Notes under the pieces: model-generated
Seen by the model: the letters and a program-made list of their open reading frames with translations, nothing else
Told to the model about the DNA's origin: nothing
Databases searched by the model: none
From: Micromonospora noduli
GTDB lineage: Bacteria > Actinomycetota > Actinomycetes > Mycobacteriales > Micromonosporaceae
Direction of reading: 5' to 3'
Assembly: GCF_003264365.1 (NCBI RefSeq)
Contig: NZ_PYAK01000034.1
Coordinates: 1 to 64,000, forward strand
Length of the DNA: 64,000 nucleotides
Shown here: positions 25,357-33,376 of the stretch, piece after piece
Layout of the letters: the number at the start of each line of letters is the position of its first letter
Numbering within the stretch: the first letter of the stretch is position 1
Program-made: the position numbers and the translations under genes

Positions 25357-26166
25357 ATGCTGAAAACCCTCGCGGTCCGGCAGGCCGACATCGGCGATGC
25401 CATCGCCGACACCTGGAGGTCGGTGCTGCTCTTCATCCCGAAGGCAGTGGCCTTCATCGTCATCCTCGTGGTCGGCTGGCTCATCGCCAGAGCCGTCCTC
25501 AAGATCGTGGATACGGTGCTGGAACGGGTGCGTTTCGACCAGGCGGTCGAACGCGGTGGCATCAAACGGGCCCTGGAGAGAACGAAGTACGACGCCAGCG
25601 ACATTCTGGCCAGACTGGCGTACTACGCCGTACTGCTGTTCACGCTGCAGTTCGCCTTCGGAGTCTGGGGGCCCAACGCGATCAGTGACCTGATCAGCGG
25701 CGTGGTGTCCTGGCTGCCGCGCGCGTTCATCGCGATCGTCATCGTGGTGGTGGCGGCCGCGATCGCCAACGCTGTCCGGGATCTGGTCACCGGGGCGTTG
25801 GGAGGGCTCTCGTACGGCAAGGTCCTGGCCGACCTGACGGCGATCTTCATCATCGCGCTCGGTGTGATCGCCGCCCTGAACCAGGTGGGTATCGCCACCA
25901 CTGTGACCACCCCGGTGCTGATCGCGGTGCTCGCCACGGTGGCCGGCATCCTGATCGTCGGCGTCGGCGGTGGTCTCGTGAAGCCGATGCAGAAGCGCTG
26001 GGACGGCTGGCTGGACCGGGCGGCCCAGGAGGCTCGGGCGGTGCAGCAGCAACGTCAGGCCACGTCAGCCGGGCGTAGCGACGTGGAGCGGCAGATGGCC
26101 GACCGCGGGGGTGACCGCACCCAGGCCATGCCTCGGGTGGACGAAGCCCAGCAGTACCGCTCGTAG
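25357..26166 (+). CDS. Mechanosensitive-channel-type TM-helix repeat protein (CmpX-like)
   Basis: A 269-residue membrane protein with about five hydrophobic helices. SVLLFIPKAVAFIVILVVGWLIARAVLKIVDTVL and SVVSWLPRAFIAIVIVVVAAAIANAVRDLV-type segments are the repeated conserved MscS TM helix found in CmpX-like proteins. It lacks the full MscS beta-domain, so it may not be a classical channel. The C terminus is charged and Gln-rich, and AGGAGGG precedes the ATG. A GGGTAT at 25316-25321 could be a SigF-type -10 but no matching -35 is visible. Divergent from the PP2C regulator gene. Confidence 0.82.
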   Translation: MLKTLAVRQADIGDAIADTWRSVLLFIPKAVAFIVILVVGWLIARAVLKIVDTVLERVRFDQAVERGGIKRALERTKYDASDILARLAYYAVLLFTLQFAFGVWGPNAISDLISGVVSWLPRAFIAIVIVVVAAAIANAVRDLVTGALGGLSYGKVLADLTAIFIIALGVIAALNQVGIATTVTTPVLIAVLATVAGILIVGVGGGLVKPMQKRWDGWLDRAAQEARAVQQQRQATSAGRSDVERQMADRGGDRTQAMPRVDEAQQYRS

Positions 26167-26233
26167 CGGGGCGGAACGGCACGACGGGTCGGAGGGTGTT
26201 CCGCGGACGACGCGGGGCGCCCTCCCTCGCGTG

Positions 26234-26587
26234 TCAGTGCCGGTCGAGTGCGCGAGCCAGCGCGCAGACCGCGACCAGCCGGGTGAGCAGCCACTCCGGG
26301 TGGCTCCAGTCCACCGGCCCGCTGGGCGGCGTCCACCCGTGCTCCAGGGCGGCGGCACGCACCCCCTCGGCGTAGCCGGCGAGCGCCGCGGAGGTCAGCG
26401 GCGTGCGGTCCCCGTCGAGGCTGTCCCGGACGGCCGCCGCATGCTGGTCGACGAGGGCCAGCAGCCCCGGTCGCGCGGCGGCGGCGGCGAGCCCGACAGT
26501 GCCCACGGAGACGGTGAGGGCGGCCAGGGTGGACCGCGCCGAGTCGACGGCGGTACGGGAGGCGACCCGGTTGAACGGCACACGCAT
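26234..26587 (-). CDS. Conserved actinobacterial protein, DUF6401-like
   Basis: A 117-residue alpha-helical protein from an ATG at 26587. LAALTVSVGTVGLAAAAARPGLLALVDQHAAAVRDSL and a C-terminal LLTRLVAVCALARALDRH resemble small helical proteins annotated as DUF6401 in Micromonosporaceae. The resemblance is from memory and the function is unknown. It is alone, convergent with the preceding channel-like gene and divergent from the next one. Codon use is normal for this genome. Confidence 0.65.
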   Translation of the reverse strand: MRVPFNRVASRTAVDSARSTLAALTVSVGTVGLAAAAARPGLLALVDQHAAAVRDSLDGDRTPLTSAALAGYAEGVRAAALEHGWTPPSGPVDWSHPEWLLTRLVAVCALARALDRH

Positions 26588-26749
26588 GGTGACCGAGGCT
26601 AACCGACCGGTGACAGTGTCGACCTCGGCCACTCGGCGGATGTCAGCTGCCCCACTGGGGCGGACGCCGCTGACCTGGGGGATTGATCCGGCACAGACGG
26701 GGCAGCAGGAGAACACCCACGGACGACGGCACCCGGCACGGAGGCACGG

Positions 26750-27199
26750 ATGGGACAGCAGGCGGACGGACCCGACGAGCGGCACCGGCGGCCGGACGGC
26801 GTCAGCGACGCTACTGTCGCCGCGCTCGGCAAGCTCAGCGAGGCCCTGGAGTGTGTGGAGCGGGCCCGGGGGCACCTCTACTCGGTGCACCAGTTGATCG
26901 GCCATGCCGACCTGATGCTCGACGACGCGGTGGAGCAGTTTCGCGCCGCCGGGCATCCGCATCTCGCCGACCGGATCGCCACGGAGCTGCGTGGCCGCAA
27001 CGTCATCGCCGGACGGTGGACGTTTCAGATCGTCGAGGACTTCGACGACGGTTACCACGCGCTGTTCCGGGAGTTGGACCAGCAGGCCCGCGACGAGTTG
27101 GTGGGTGGGCGGCGCCACCTCTACGAGGCGGAGATGAAGGAACGCCGCCGTAGCCGGGGCCGGCCGGGCCACGAGGCCCGGCCGGGCGGCGGAGGCTAG
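26750..27199 (+). CDS. Conserved hypothetical protein (149 aa)
   Basis: A soluble, mostly helical protein of 149 residues that I do not recognise. It contains ALGKLSEALECVERARGHLYSVHQLIGHADLMLDDAVEQF, a heptad-like helix, then AGRWTFQIVEDFDDGYHALFRELDQQARDELVGGRRHLYEAEMKERRR, which ends in a basic tail. GC pattern and absence of an opposing good frame support coding. It overlaps by 4 bp the stop of the convergent small membrane-protein gene. Confidence 0.7.
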   Translation: MGQQADGPDERHRRPDGVSDATVAALGKLSEALECVERARGHLYSVHQLIGHADLMLDDAVEQFRAAGHPHLADRIATELRGRNVIAGRWTFQIVEDFDDGYHALFRELDQQARDELVGGRRHLYEAEMKERRRSRGRPGHEARPGGGG

Positions 27200-27405
27200 T
27201 CGCTTGTCGCGTTGGCCGGGCGACGCCGTGCCGCGTCGTCAGCGATGATCACGGTGGCCACCATCAGCGCGACGCAGAGGCTGAACAGCCACGACTCGTC
27301 GGCGACGAGCCAGGCGGACACGGGCGCCTGGAGCGCGGCGAGCAGGAAGCCGAGCCAGGCGAGCCGGCGCTGACGCGTGGAGAGGATTCCGGAGCCTTGA
27401 TGCAT
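27196..27405 (-). CDS. Small two-helix membrane protein (69 aa)
   Basis: A 69-residue protein with two hydrophobic segments (RLAWLGFLLAALQAPVSAWLV and SWLFSLCVALMVATVIIADDAA) and a short basic N terminus, ending RRRPANATSD. The ATG at 27405 follows a relatively AT-rich region (AAGAATTTC). No family is recognised. The membrane topology is the only supportable statement about its role. Confidence 0.65.
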   Translation of the reverse strand: MHQGSGILSTRQRRLAWLGFLLAALQAPVSAWLVADESWLFSLCVALMVATVIIADDAARRRPANATSD

Positions 27406-27563
27406 CCCGAAATTCTTACGCGAACCGGCCGGCTTGCCGTCCTCCGATCGGCCGATTCTGGATGAGCTGTCCGTTTTCTCGACCGTACGGACACGACTTC
27501 TTTGCGCCGAGGGCGATCGGGTGCCGACGGCGCTAGGGTGCCCCTGCGGCAGGATGGTGTCTC

Positions 27564-28877
27564 GTGTCCACCCCGCCCGCGCGTCCTCGCGCCGCACTGC
27601 TCCTGCTGTCCTACCTCGCGTTCGTCAGTCTCGGCCTGCCCGACGGCCTGCTCGGCGTCAGCTGGCCCTCGATCCGGGGTGACTTCGACGTGCCGACCGA
27701 GGCGGTCGGGTGGGTGCTCACCGCCGGCACCGTCGGCTATCTCACCTCCAGCGTGCTGGCCGGCTTCACTCTGGCCCGGGTCGGCGTGGGCGCCCTGCTC
27801 GCCGGCAGCACCCTGCTGGCCAGCCTGGCGCTGACCGGCTACTCGGTGAGCCCCGTGCTGGCGGTGCTGGTGGGCTGTGCGCTGCTGCTCGGGCTCGGCT
27901 CCGGTGCGGTCGACTCCGGGCTCAACGCGTACGCCGCCGGGGCCTTCGGACCCCGCCACATGAACTGGTTGCACGCCTTCTTCGGCCTCGGCGTGGCCAT
28001 CGGTCCACTGATCATGACCGCGGTGCTGAGCGCCGGGCTCGCCTGGCGTTGGGGGTACGGCATCGTGGCCGCCGCCCAACTCGTCCTCGCCGCCGCGTTC
28101 GCGCTCACCGTGCGGGCCTGGCACCGCGGCGCCCCGGGCAGCACCGAGGCCGACGCCCCGGTGCCCACCGAGGCCGGTGCCGCCATCCAGGCCGGGCCGA
28201 CGTCGGCCGTCCGCGTCCCGGTTCGGGCCACGCTGCGGCTGCCGGCGGTCTGGTCGGGAACGCTCGCCTTCGTGCTGTACGTGGCGATCGAGGTGTCCGC
28301 CGGGCTGTGGGCGTTCCTGCTGCTGACCGAGGGGCGCGGGCTCAGCGCGGCGTTGGCCGGCGGCTGCGTCTCCGCGTACTGGGGCAGCCTCTTCATCGGC
28401 CGGGTCGTGCAGGGTCTGGTGGCCGAGCGCCTGGGGGCGGGGCTGGTGCTGCGCGTCAGCCTTGCCGGAATGGCCGTCGGCGCGGCGCTGATCGCCGTTC
28501 CCGGGCCGGCCCTGCTGGCGGTGCTCGGCCTGGTCGTTGTCGGTTTCGCCGCCGCGCCGGTGTTTCCGCTGCTCACCCTCACCACCGCCGAACGGGTCGG
28601 CGCGGCGCACGCGGACCGGGCCATCGGGCTGCAGATCGGCGCCGCGGGCGTCGGTGCGGCGCTCGTCCCGGCCGGGCTGGGCGTGCTGATCGGCAACACC
28701 TCGGTGCAGGTGCTGGGCTCGGCCCTGCTGGTGCTCGCGCTGGCGCTGATCGCGCTGTACGAGTGGGGCGACCGTCGCTCGACCGGCCGGCCCACCGGGC
28801 AGCCGGCGCCCACTCAGCCCGGCCGGGAGGGTCAGCCCGCGTCCGGACCGGTCCGCCCGGTGGTGGACGGGCGGTAG
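27564..28877 (+). CDS. MFS transporter
   Basis: A 437-residue major facilitator transporter with 12 predicted helices, split 6+6 by a longer polar loop (GAPGSTEADAPVPTEAGAAIQAG). N-terminal half: YLAFVSLGLPDGLLGVSWPSIRGDFDVPTEAVGWVLTAGTVGYLTSS. The motif-A region between TM2 and TM3 is degenerate. It resembles the FucP/YfkF-like group of sugar or drug transporters. The substrate is unknown. GTG start. Its 3' end overlaps the convergent 87-aa gene by 46 bp. Confidence 0.88.
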   Translation: MSTPPARPRAALLLLSYLAFVSLGLPDGLLGVSWPSIRGDFDVPTEAVGWVLTAGTVGYLTSSVLAGFTLARVGVGALLAGSTLLASLALTGYSVSPVLAVLVGCALLLGLGSGAVDSGLNAYAAGAFGPRHMNWLHAFFGLGVAIGPLIMTAVLSAGLAWRWGYGIVAAAQLVLAAAFALTVRAWHRGAPGSTEADAPVPTEAGAAIQAGPTSAVRVPVRATLRLPAVWSGTLAFVLYVAIEVSAGLWAFLLLTEGRGLSAALAGGCVSAYWGSLFIGRVVQGLVAERLGAGLVLRVSLAGMAVGAALIAVPGPALLAVLGLVVVGFAAAPVFPLLTLTTAERVGAAHADRAIGLQIGAAGVGAALVPAGLGVLIGNTSVQVLGSALLVLALALIALYEWGDRRSTGRPTGQPAPTQPGREGQPASGPVRPVVDGR

Positions 28878-29095
28878 CGGCGCTCCGGGTCGGTGTCCTC
28901 CCGGCTGTTGCCCTGGGCCTGCCCCTTCCGGTCGTCCGCTGCCGGCCCGTGGCCGAACGTCGCCTCTTCCCCCGCGTCGTTGCCGGTCACGTCGTCGGCC
29001 TGCCCGTCGAGGCTGGAGCCGGCCACGGCCTGCTCCAGCTCTTCCAGCGGAATCCGCTCCTCGTCCCGCCACACCCTGATGCTGTCGTCGGTCAT
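28832..29095 (-). CDS. Acidic hypothetical protein (87 aa) behind a SigF-type promoter
   Basis: An 87-residue acidic, probably disordered protein: it starts MTDDSIRVWRDEERIPLEELEQAVAGSS and then runs through Asp/Glu/Gly-rich sequence. No family is recognised. The strongest evidence for the gene is a near-perfect SigF/SigB-type promoter ending 10 bases upstream of the ATG, so the mRNA would have almost no leader. The 3' end overlaps the convergent MFS gene by 46 bp. Confidence 0.65.
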   Translation of the reverse strand: MTDDSIRVWRDEERIPLEELEQAVAGSSLDGQADDVTGNDAGEEATFGHGPAADDRKGQAQGNSREDTDPERRYRPSTTGRTGPDAG

Positions 29096-29105
29096 GTCTT
29101 GAGCG

Positions 29106-29131
29106 GTACCCGGGCGCGATGATCGCAAACG
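29106..29131 (-). promoter_or_regulatory. SigF/SigB-type promoter
   Basis: Read on minus: CGTTTG, 14-base spacer, GGGTAC. The -10 ends 10 bases before the ATG at 29095. Matches the GTTT/GGGTA consensus of SigB/SigF-group sigma factors. Confidence 0.65.
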
Positions 29132-29158
29132 GTGGCGTGCGACAAGGCTGAGACACGG

Positions 29159-29188
29159 CGATGGCCGCCAGGATTCTGGCGGCCATCG
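29159..29188 (-). terminator. Terminator after the SRPBCC gene
   Basis: Perfect 13-base arms CGATGGCCGCCAG and CTGGCGGCCATCG around a GATT loop, 16 bp past the stop of the minus-strand SRPBCC gene. Confidence 0.7.
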
Positions 29189-29203
29189 GTGTCACTGCTC
29201 AGG

Positions 29204-29665
29204 TCACGGCTGCGGACGGTCCACCGACCCGCGCCAGGCACCGGTCTCCTGACCGCGTCGCTCGATGAAGGTCTTGAACCGCTCCAGGTCGCTCTTGGCC
29301 CGCCGGTCGACGATGCCGAGCTTGTCACCGGCCTGCTCGACCACCCCGTGCGGCTCGAACTCAAGCTGCAGGGTGACGCGGGTCTTGTCCTCGTCGAGCC
29401 GGTGGAAGGTCACCACACCGGCCTGCTGGGTGCCGCCGGTGGAGCGCCAAGCGACGCGCTCGTCGGGCAGCTGCTCGGTGATCTCGGCGTCGAACTCGCG
29501 CTTCACCCCGGCGATGTCCACAGTCCAGTGGGTCATCGTGTCGGAGAGCTGCCGGACCTCCTGCACACCCTCCATGAACTCGGGGAACTCCTCGAACTGC
29601 GTCCACTGGTCGTACGCGGTGCGTACGGGTACGGAAACGTCCACATGTTCGGTAACGCCACTCAT
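29204..29665 (-). CDS. SRPBCC (polyketide cyclase/dehydrase-like) protein
   Basis: A 153-residue START-like helix-grip protein. It opens with GVTEHVDVSVPVRTAYDQWTQFEEFPEFMEGV, the standard beginning of this family, then SDTMTHWTVDIAGVKREFDAEITEQLPDERVAW. The hydrophobic cavity may bind a lipid or other small molecule; no catalytic residues are fixed. It starts at 29665 after GGAGG and follows the DUF2795 gene by 52 bp, probably in the same transcript from the SigF-type promoter at 30145. Confidence 0.88.
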   Translation of the reverse strand: MSGVTEHVDVSVPVRTAYDQWTQFEEFPEFMEGVQEVRQLSDTMTHWTVDIAGVKREFDAEITEQLPDERVAWRSTGGTQQAGVVTFHRLDEDKTRVTLQLEFEPHGVVEQAGDKLGIVDRRAKSDLERFKTFIERRGQETGAWRGSVDRPQP

Positions 29666-29717
29666 CGGGGAACCTCCTTCAGTCGCCGGTGGATTGCCGG
29701 ATCGGGGGCGATCCTGA

Positions 29718-30134
29718 TCACCAGCGAGTTGTCTCGTTCTTGTTGCCCAGCGCGGCCCACACCTCGGAGACCGTCTGGTAGACGGTGCCCTCGGGCAGCC
29801 GTTCCAGCGCCGCCACGATGTCGTCCGGCGCCTCGTTCTCACGAGCGCTGGCAATGAGCACCAGACGGTCGCCCGGCAGCGCGCTCATCGAGATGAACCG
29901 GCCGAGCCGGCTGCGCTGCTCGACGTCCGTGGAGCTCATGCCCTTCGGGGCGCCGGTGCGCGTCTCACCCGCCGGGACGGTGCTCACCTCCGGCTGGTCC
30001 TCACCGGCCGGTTCGGGCACCCGGAACTCGTCGACCCGAGAGCCACCGGTCCCCGGCCCCTGTACGAGGCCGCTGACCTCCTGACTCATCTGTTCGTCGA
30101 TCCTCGGTCCGTGCTTGCTGTTGCCACGCTCCAT
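29718..30134 (-). CDS. DUF2795 domain protein
   Basis: A 138-residue protein. The N-terminal MERGNSKHGPRIDEQMSQEVSGLVQG block is shared by many actinobacterial DUF2795 proteins. The C-terminal DUF2795 domain follows (about 75-135: RFISMSALPGDRLVLIASARENEAPDDIVAALERLPEGTVYQTVSEVWAALG). The function is unknown; the family is often stress-linked. The start at 30134 lies 10 bases after a SigF-type -10, so the message would be nearly leaderless; an internal Met at 30089 has a better RBS and is the alternative. Confidence 0.85.
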   Translation of the reverse strand: MERGNSKHGPRIDEQMSQEVSGLVQGPGTGGSRVDEFRVPEPAGEDQPEVSTVPAGETRTGAPKGMSSTDVEQRSRLGRFISMSALPGDRLVLIASARENEAPDDIVAALERLPEGTVYQTVSEVWAALGNKNETTRW

Positions 30135-30144
30135 GCCTTCTGCG

Positions 30145-30170
30145 CTACCCGGCACCCGGCGCGGTAAACC
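30145..30170 (-). promoter_or_regulatory. SigF/SigB-type promoter
   Basis: Read on minus: GGTTTA, 14-base spacer, GGGTAG. The -10 ends 10 bases before the DUF2795 start, the same distance as for the 29095 gene. Confidence 0.7.
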
Positions 30171-30234
30171 GGCACCGGGCCGCGAACCGGCCCCCGGCCC
30201 GTCGGCGAACCGGACAACACGACCGAACGGGACC

Positions 30235-31221
30235 TCACTCGTCGGCGGGCTTGCGGGGCGGCAGCACCGGCTCGTCCGGGTCCGGGTCGCCGGCCTGCAA
30301 CTGCCGTCCGCGCTGCACCTCGGAGTTGATCTGCACACCCAGCATCAGCGCCGAGTTGGACAGGTAGAGCCAGACCAGGAACGCGATGGCCGCTCCGAGG
30401 CTGCCGTAGGTGGTGTTGTACGAGCCGAAGTTGGCCACGTAGAGGCCGAAGCCGAAGGAGGCCGCCGCCCAGGAGATCAGGGCCACCGCGCCGCCCGGGG
30501 TGAGCCAGCGGAACCGGGGCTGACGCACGTTCGGCGCGATCCAGAACAGCAGGGACAGCAGCACCATCATGATCATGGCGAGGACCGGCCACTTCGCCAC
30601 GCTCCACGTCGTGCGGGCCAGGCCGCCGGCGTTGATCAGGTCGCCGACCGCATCGGTGACCGGCCCACTGACGATCAGGCCGAGGGCGACCACCGCGAGC
30701 AGCACCAGCGTGATCGCCGCCAGGCCGATCTGTAGCGGTCGAAGCCTCCAGACCGGGCGGCCCTCGGTCACCCCGTAGACGGCGTTCGAGGCTCGGGTGA
30801 AGGCACCGATGAAACCCGACGCGGACCAGAGCGCGCCGAGCAGGCCGAAGCTCAGCAGCAGCTTGGGGTTGCTCTGGTCGAGCACCACGGTCCGGATCAC
30901 CCCGACCACGCCACCCTCGTCGTTTGTCAGCACCGACCCGGCGCCCACTTGGTTGGCCAGGTCGACCACCGTGTCCAGGGTCCGCTCCCCGTCGGAGACC
31001 AGACCGACCAGCGCCACCACCACGATGGCGGACGGAAAGAGCGCCAGCACCCCGTAGTACGTCAGCGCGGCGGCCCAGTCGGAGCAGTTGTCGTTGACGA
31101 AGTTCTGCACGCTGCGAACCAGCACCCCGCGCCAGGTCCGCCAGCTCAACTGCCGCATCCGTCGGGGCACCCGCGTGTCCGGTGTGCCGTCGAGCGTCGT
31201 ATCGGGCTCCGTGGTCGTCAT
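30235..31221 (-). CDS. YihY/BrkB family membrane protein
   Basis: A 328-residue inner-membrane protein of the YihY/BrkB (formerly Rbn) family with six helices. Typical blocks: NDNCSDWAAALTYYGVLALFPSAIVVVALVGL, LWSASGFIGAFTRASNAVYGVTEGRPVWRLRPLQIGL, and NFGSYNTTYGSLGAAIAFLVWLYLSNSALMLGVQINSEV. The old assignment as ribonuclease BN is known to be wrong; the role is unknown. The ATG at 31221 has GGGAGCGG upstream, and a SigF-type promoter lies about 60 bp farther upstream. Confidence 0.92.
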   Translation of the reverse strand: MTTTEPDTTLDGTPDTRVPRRMRQLSWRTWRGVLVRSVQNFVNDNCSDWAAALTYYGVLALFPSAIVVVALVGLVSDGERTLDTVVDLANQVGAGSVLTNDEGGVVGVIRTVVLDQSNPKLLLSFGLLGALWSASGFIGAFTRASNAVYGVTEGRPVWRLRPLQIGLAAITLVLLAVVALGLIVSGPVTDAVGDLINAGGLARTTWSVAKWPVLAMIMMVLLSLLFWIAPNVRQPRFRWLTPGGAVALISWAAASFGFGLYVANFGSYNTTYGSLGAAIAFLVWLYLSNSALMLGVQINSEVQRGRQLQAGDPDPDEPVLPPRKPADE

Positions 31222-31281
31222 GCCCGCTCCCTGCGCCCCGGCCGCCGGATGACCGGTCGTCCGGTCTGGCCTGGCCCGGCG

Positions 31282-31308
31282 GTACCCGGATGGTGAAATC
31301 GACAAACC
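31282..31308 (-). promoter_or_regulatory. SigF/SigB-type promoter for the YihY gene
   Basis: Read on minus: GGTTTG, 15-base spacer, GGGTAC; about 60 bp upstream of the yihY-like ATG, leaving room for its RBS. Confidence 0.65.
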
Positions 31309-31334
31309 CACGCGGTACCGGGCGGCGTCGCTAC

Positions 31335-31359
31335 GGTTTGCCGCCCGGTCACCGGGGAA
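31335..31359 (+). promoter_or_regulatory. Possible SigF/SigB-type promoter for the ChaB gene
   Basis: GGTTTG, 13-base spacer, GGGGAA on plus, 37 bases before the ChaB ATG. The -35 is good; the -10 deviates from GGGTAT. Confidence 0.45.
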
Positions 31360-31396
31360 CGGTCACAGTGACAGTGTCGACACGGAGGAGGACGAG

Positions 31397-31798
31397 ATGC
31401 CCGGGCGCGAAGACCTGCCCAGCACGCTGCGACGCTCCCCGGAGAAGGCGCAGCGCACATGGGAGAAGACGCACGACTCGGCGGTCGAGACCTACGGCGA
31501 GGGGGAGCGGTCGCACCGCACCGCCTTCGCCGCCGTGAAGCATGAGTTCGAGAAGGTGGGCGACCACTGGGAGCCGAAGGGCCGCAAGGGCCCCAGCGAC
31601 CAGCAGGCCGCCGGTGGCGGGCCGGAACGGCGGGCCCCCACAGCCGGTGGCGTGGACGCCAACGCCACCAAGGACCACCTGATGTCGGTGGCCCGCAAAC
31701 TCGACGTGCCCGGGCGGTCCGGCATGACCAAACCGGAGCTGGTCACGGCCATCGAGAAGGCCAACGACCGCGCCACCCGCAAGGCCCGCGGCGACTGA
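31397..31798 (+). CDS. ChaB family protein
   Basis: A 133-residue protein with an N-terminal ChaB domain (about 5-65: DLPSTLRRSPEKAQRTWEKTHDSAVETYGEGERSHRTAFAAVKHEFEKVGDHWEPKG), a Gln/Gly-rich linker, and a C-terminal SAP/Rho-N-like helix pair (ATKDHLMSVARKLDVPGRSGMTKPELVTAIEKANDRATRKARG) that may bind nucleic acid. ChaB was named as a cation-transport regulator, but the function is unresolved. GGAGGAGG precedes the ATG. Divergent from YihY, with which it may share stress control. Confidence 0.9.
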   Translation: MPGREDLPSTLRRSPEKAQRTWEKTHDSAVETYGEGERSHRTAFAAVKHEFEKVGDHWEPKGRKGPSDQQAAGGGPERRAPTAGGVDANATKDHLMSVARKLDVPGRSGMTKPELVTAIEKANDRATRKARGD

Positions 31799-31828
31799 CC
31801 GCGGCCGCACACCGGAGCACAACCGACG

Positions 31829-31869
31829 CGGTACGGGCGGACGCGCCACCCCTGCGTCCGCCCGTACCG
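31829..31869. terminator. Bidirectional terminator
   Basis: Perfect 16-base arms CGGTACGGGCGGACGC and GCGTCCGCCCGTACCG with a 9-base loop, between the convergent ChaB and aldehyde dehydrogenase genes. Confidence 0.75.
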
Positions 31870-31870
31870 T

Positions 31871-33304
31871 TCACCAGTGCCCGCCGCCGGGCGCCTCGAT
31901 GTGCACCGCCTTCGTGGCGGTGAACTCGTCCAGCAGCTCCGGGCCGTACCCGAAGCCCTGCCCGCTGGCCCGGCGCGGATGCGCGGCACCCCCCGGCGCA
32001 CCCCCGAACACCGCGTTGACCTTGACCGTGCCCACGGGCAGCTCCCGCCACGCCCGCTGCGCGTGACTCATCGACGGGGTCAACACCGTTGCGGCCAGCC
32101 CGTACGGGGAGTCCGCAGCGCAGCGCAGCGCCTCGTCGAACGAGTCGACCACCACCACCGGGGCGACCGGCCCGAAGGTCTCCTCCCGGACCAGCGGCAT
32201 GTCGTGGCGGCAGTCGGTGACGACGGTGGCCGGGTAGAACGCCCCCGGCCCGTCCGGCACCTCGCCGCCCACCCGCACCCGTGCGCCGTCCGCCACCGCG
32301 GCCGCCACCTGCCCGTGCACGTGGTCCCGGTGCCGCCGGTCGACCAGCGGGCCCAGCTCGGTGCCCGGGTCCCGGCCCGGTCCGACCCGTAGGGCTCCGG
32401 CGCGGCGTACCAGCGCGGCCACGAAGTCGTCGGCCACCTCCCGGTGCACGTAGAGCCGCTCCACCGCCACGCAGATCTGCCCGGCGTTGGCGAACGCGCC
32501 GAGCGCGGCCTGCTCCGCCGCCCACTCCGGGTCGACGCCCGCATCCACGATCAACGGGTCACTGCCGCCGTTCTCCAGGAGCACCTTCGCGCCGGTGCGG
32601 GCCGCCGCGGCGGCGATCGCCCGCCCGGTCGCTGTGGAACCCACGTGGGCCACCACGTCGACGTCCTGCGCCGCCAGTGCCGCACCCACCTCCGGGCCGC
32701 CGGTGAGCAGCGACAACACCCCGGCCGGCAGCGCCTGGTCCAGTGCTCGGGCCAGCAGCCAACCCGTCGCCGGTGTCCGTTCGCTCGGCTTGTAGAGCAC
32801 CACGTTCCCGGTCACCAGGGCCGCGCCGAGCAGTCCACAAGAGACCGCCACCGGGTCGTTCCAGGGGGTGATCGCCGCGACCACCCCGCGTGGCTGCGGG
32901 GTCAGGAAGTCCAGCGCGTCGGTTTCGCCGTTCAGCGTGCGCCCGCCACGCAGCGGTGCCAGTTCCGCATACTGTCGCAGGGTGCCGATCCCCGCCTCGA
33001 CGCCGCCGCGGGCGTCCGCCAACGGCTTGCCCATCTCCGCGGTGACCGCCGCCGCCAACTCCTCGATGACCGCCTCCACCGCGTCCGCGGCCCGGTGCAG
33101 CGCCGCCGCGCGTTCCGCAGGAGCGGTCGCCGCCCACTGGGCCGCCGCGTTGCGGGCCGCCTGGGTCGCCTTGCCCACCTCGTCGGCAGTGGCCACCGGC
33201 ACCGTGCTCACCGGCGCGTCGTCCGCCGGATCACGCACCACCAGTTCGCCGCCGTCGCCGCCCGCACCCCACACTCCGCCCACCAGCTGCGCAACCGTGT
33301 ACAT
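31871..33304 (-). CDS. Aldehyde dehydrogenase family protein
   Basis: A 477-residue NAD(P)-dependent aldehyde dehydrogenase. Key parts: AAITPWNDPVAVSCGLLGAALVTGNVVLYKPSERTP (cofactor region), VGSTATGRAIAAAAARTGAKVLLENGGSDPLIV (general-base Glu in LENGG, where most relatives have LELGG), and AFANAGQICVAVERLYV (catalytic Cys). ETFGPVAPV is near the end. Class and substrate are not deducible; succinic-semialdehyde-type enzymes are closest in feel. Divergent from the flavoprotein at 33377, so the two could act in one pathway. Confidence 0.9.
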   Translation of the reverse strand: MYTVAQLVGGVWGAGGDGGELVVRDPADDAPVSTVPVATADEVGKATQAARNAAAQWAATAPAERAAALHRAADAVEAVIEELAAAVTAEMGKPLADARGGVEAGIGTLRQYAELAPLRGGRTLNGETDALDFLTPQPRGVVAAITPWNDPVAVSCGLLGAALVTGNVVLYKPSERTPATGWLLARALDQALPAGVLSLLTGGPEVGAALAAQDVDVVAHVGSTATGRAIAAAAARTGAKVLLENGGSDPLIVDAGVDPEWAAEQAALGAFANAGQICVAVERLYVHREVADDFVAALVRRAGALRVGPGRDPGTELGPLVDRRHRDHVHGQVAAAVADGARVRVGGEVPDGPGAFYPATVVTDCRHDMPLVREETFGPVAPVVVVDSFDEALRCAADSPYGLAATVLTPSMSHAQRAWRELPVGTVKVNAVFGGAPGGAAHPRRASGQGFGYGPELLDEFTATKAVHIEAPGGGHW

Positions 33305-33340
33305 GCGGCGTTGGATGCCCCGGCCTCGACGAGGCAAACG

Positions 33341-33367
33341 CGTTTCGCCCGGTTGCGCGCCGGGTAG
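33341..33367 (+). promoter_or_regulatory. SigF/SigB-type promoter
   Basis: CGTTTC, 15-base spacer, GGGTAG on plus; the -10 ends 9 bases before the ATG at 33377, again giving an almost leaderless message. Confidence 0.6.
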
Positions 33368-33376
33368 GCGGATCCG

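Noticed and set aside
27264-29195. 643-codon minus-strand frame over the MFS gene
   Set aside because: Shadow of the MFS coding sequence; Gly/Gln/Arg-rich and no domain.
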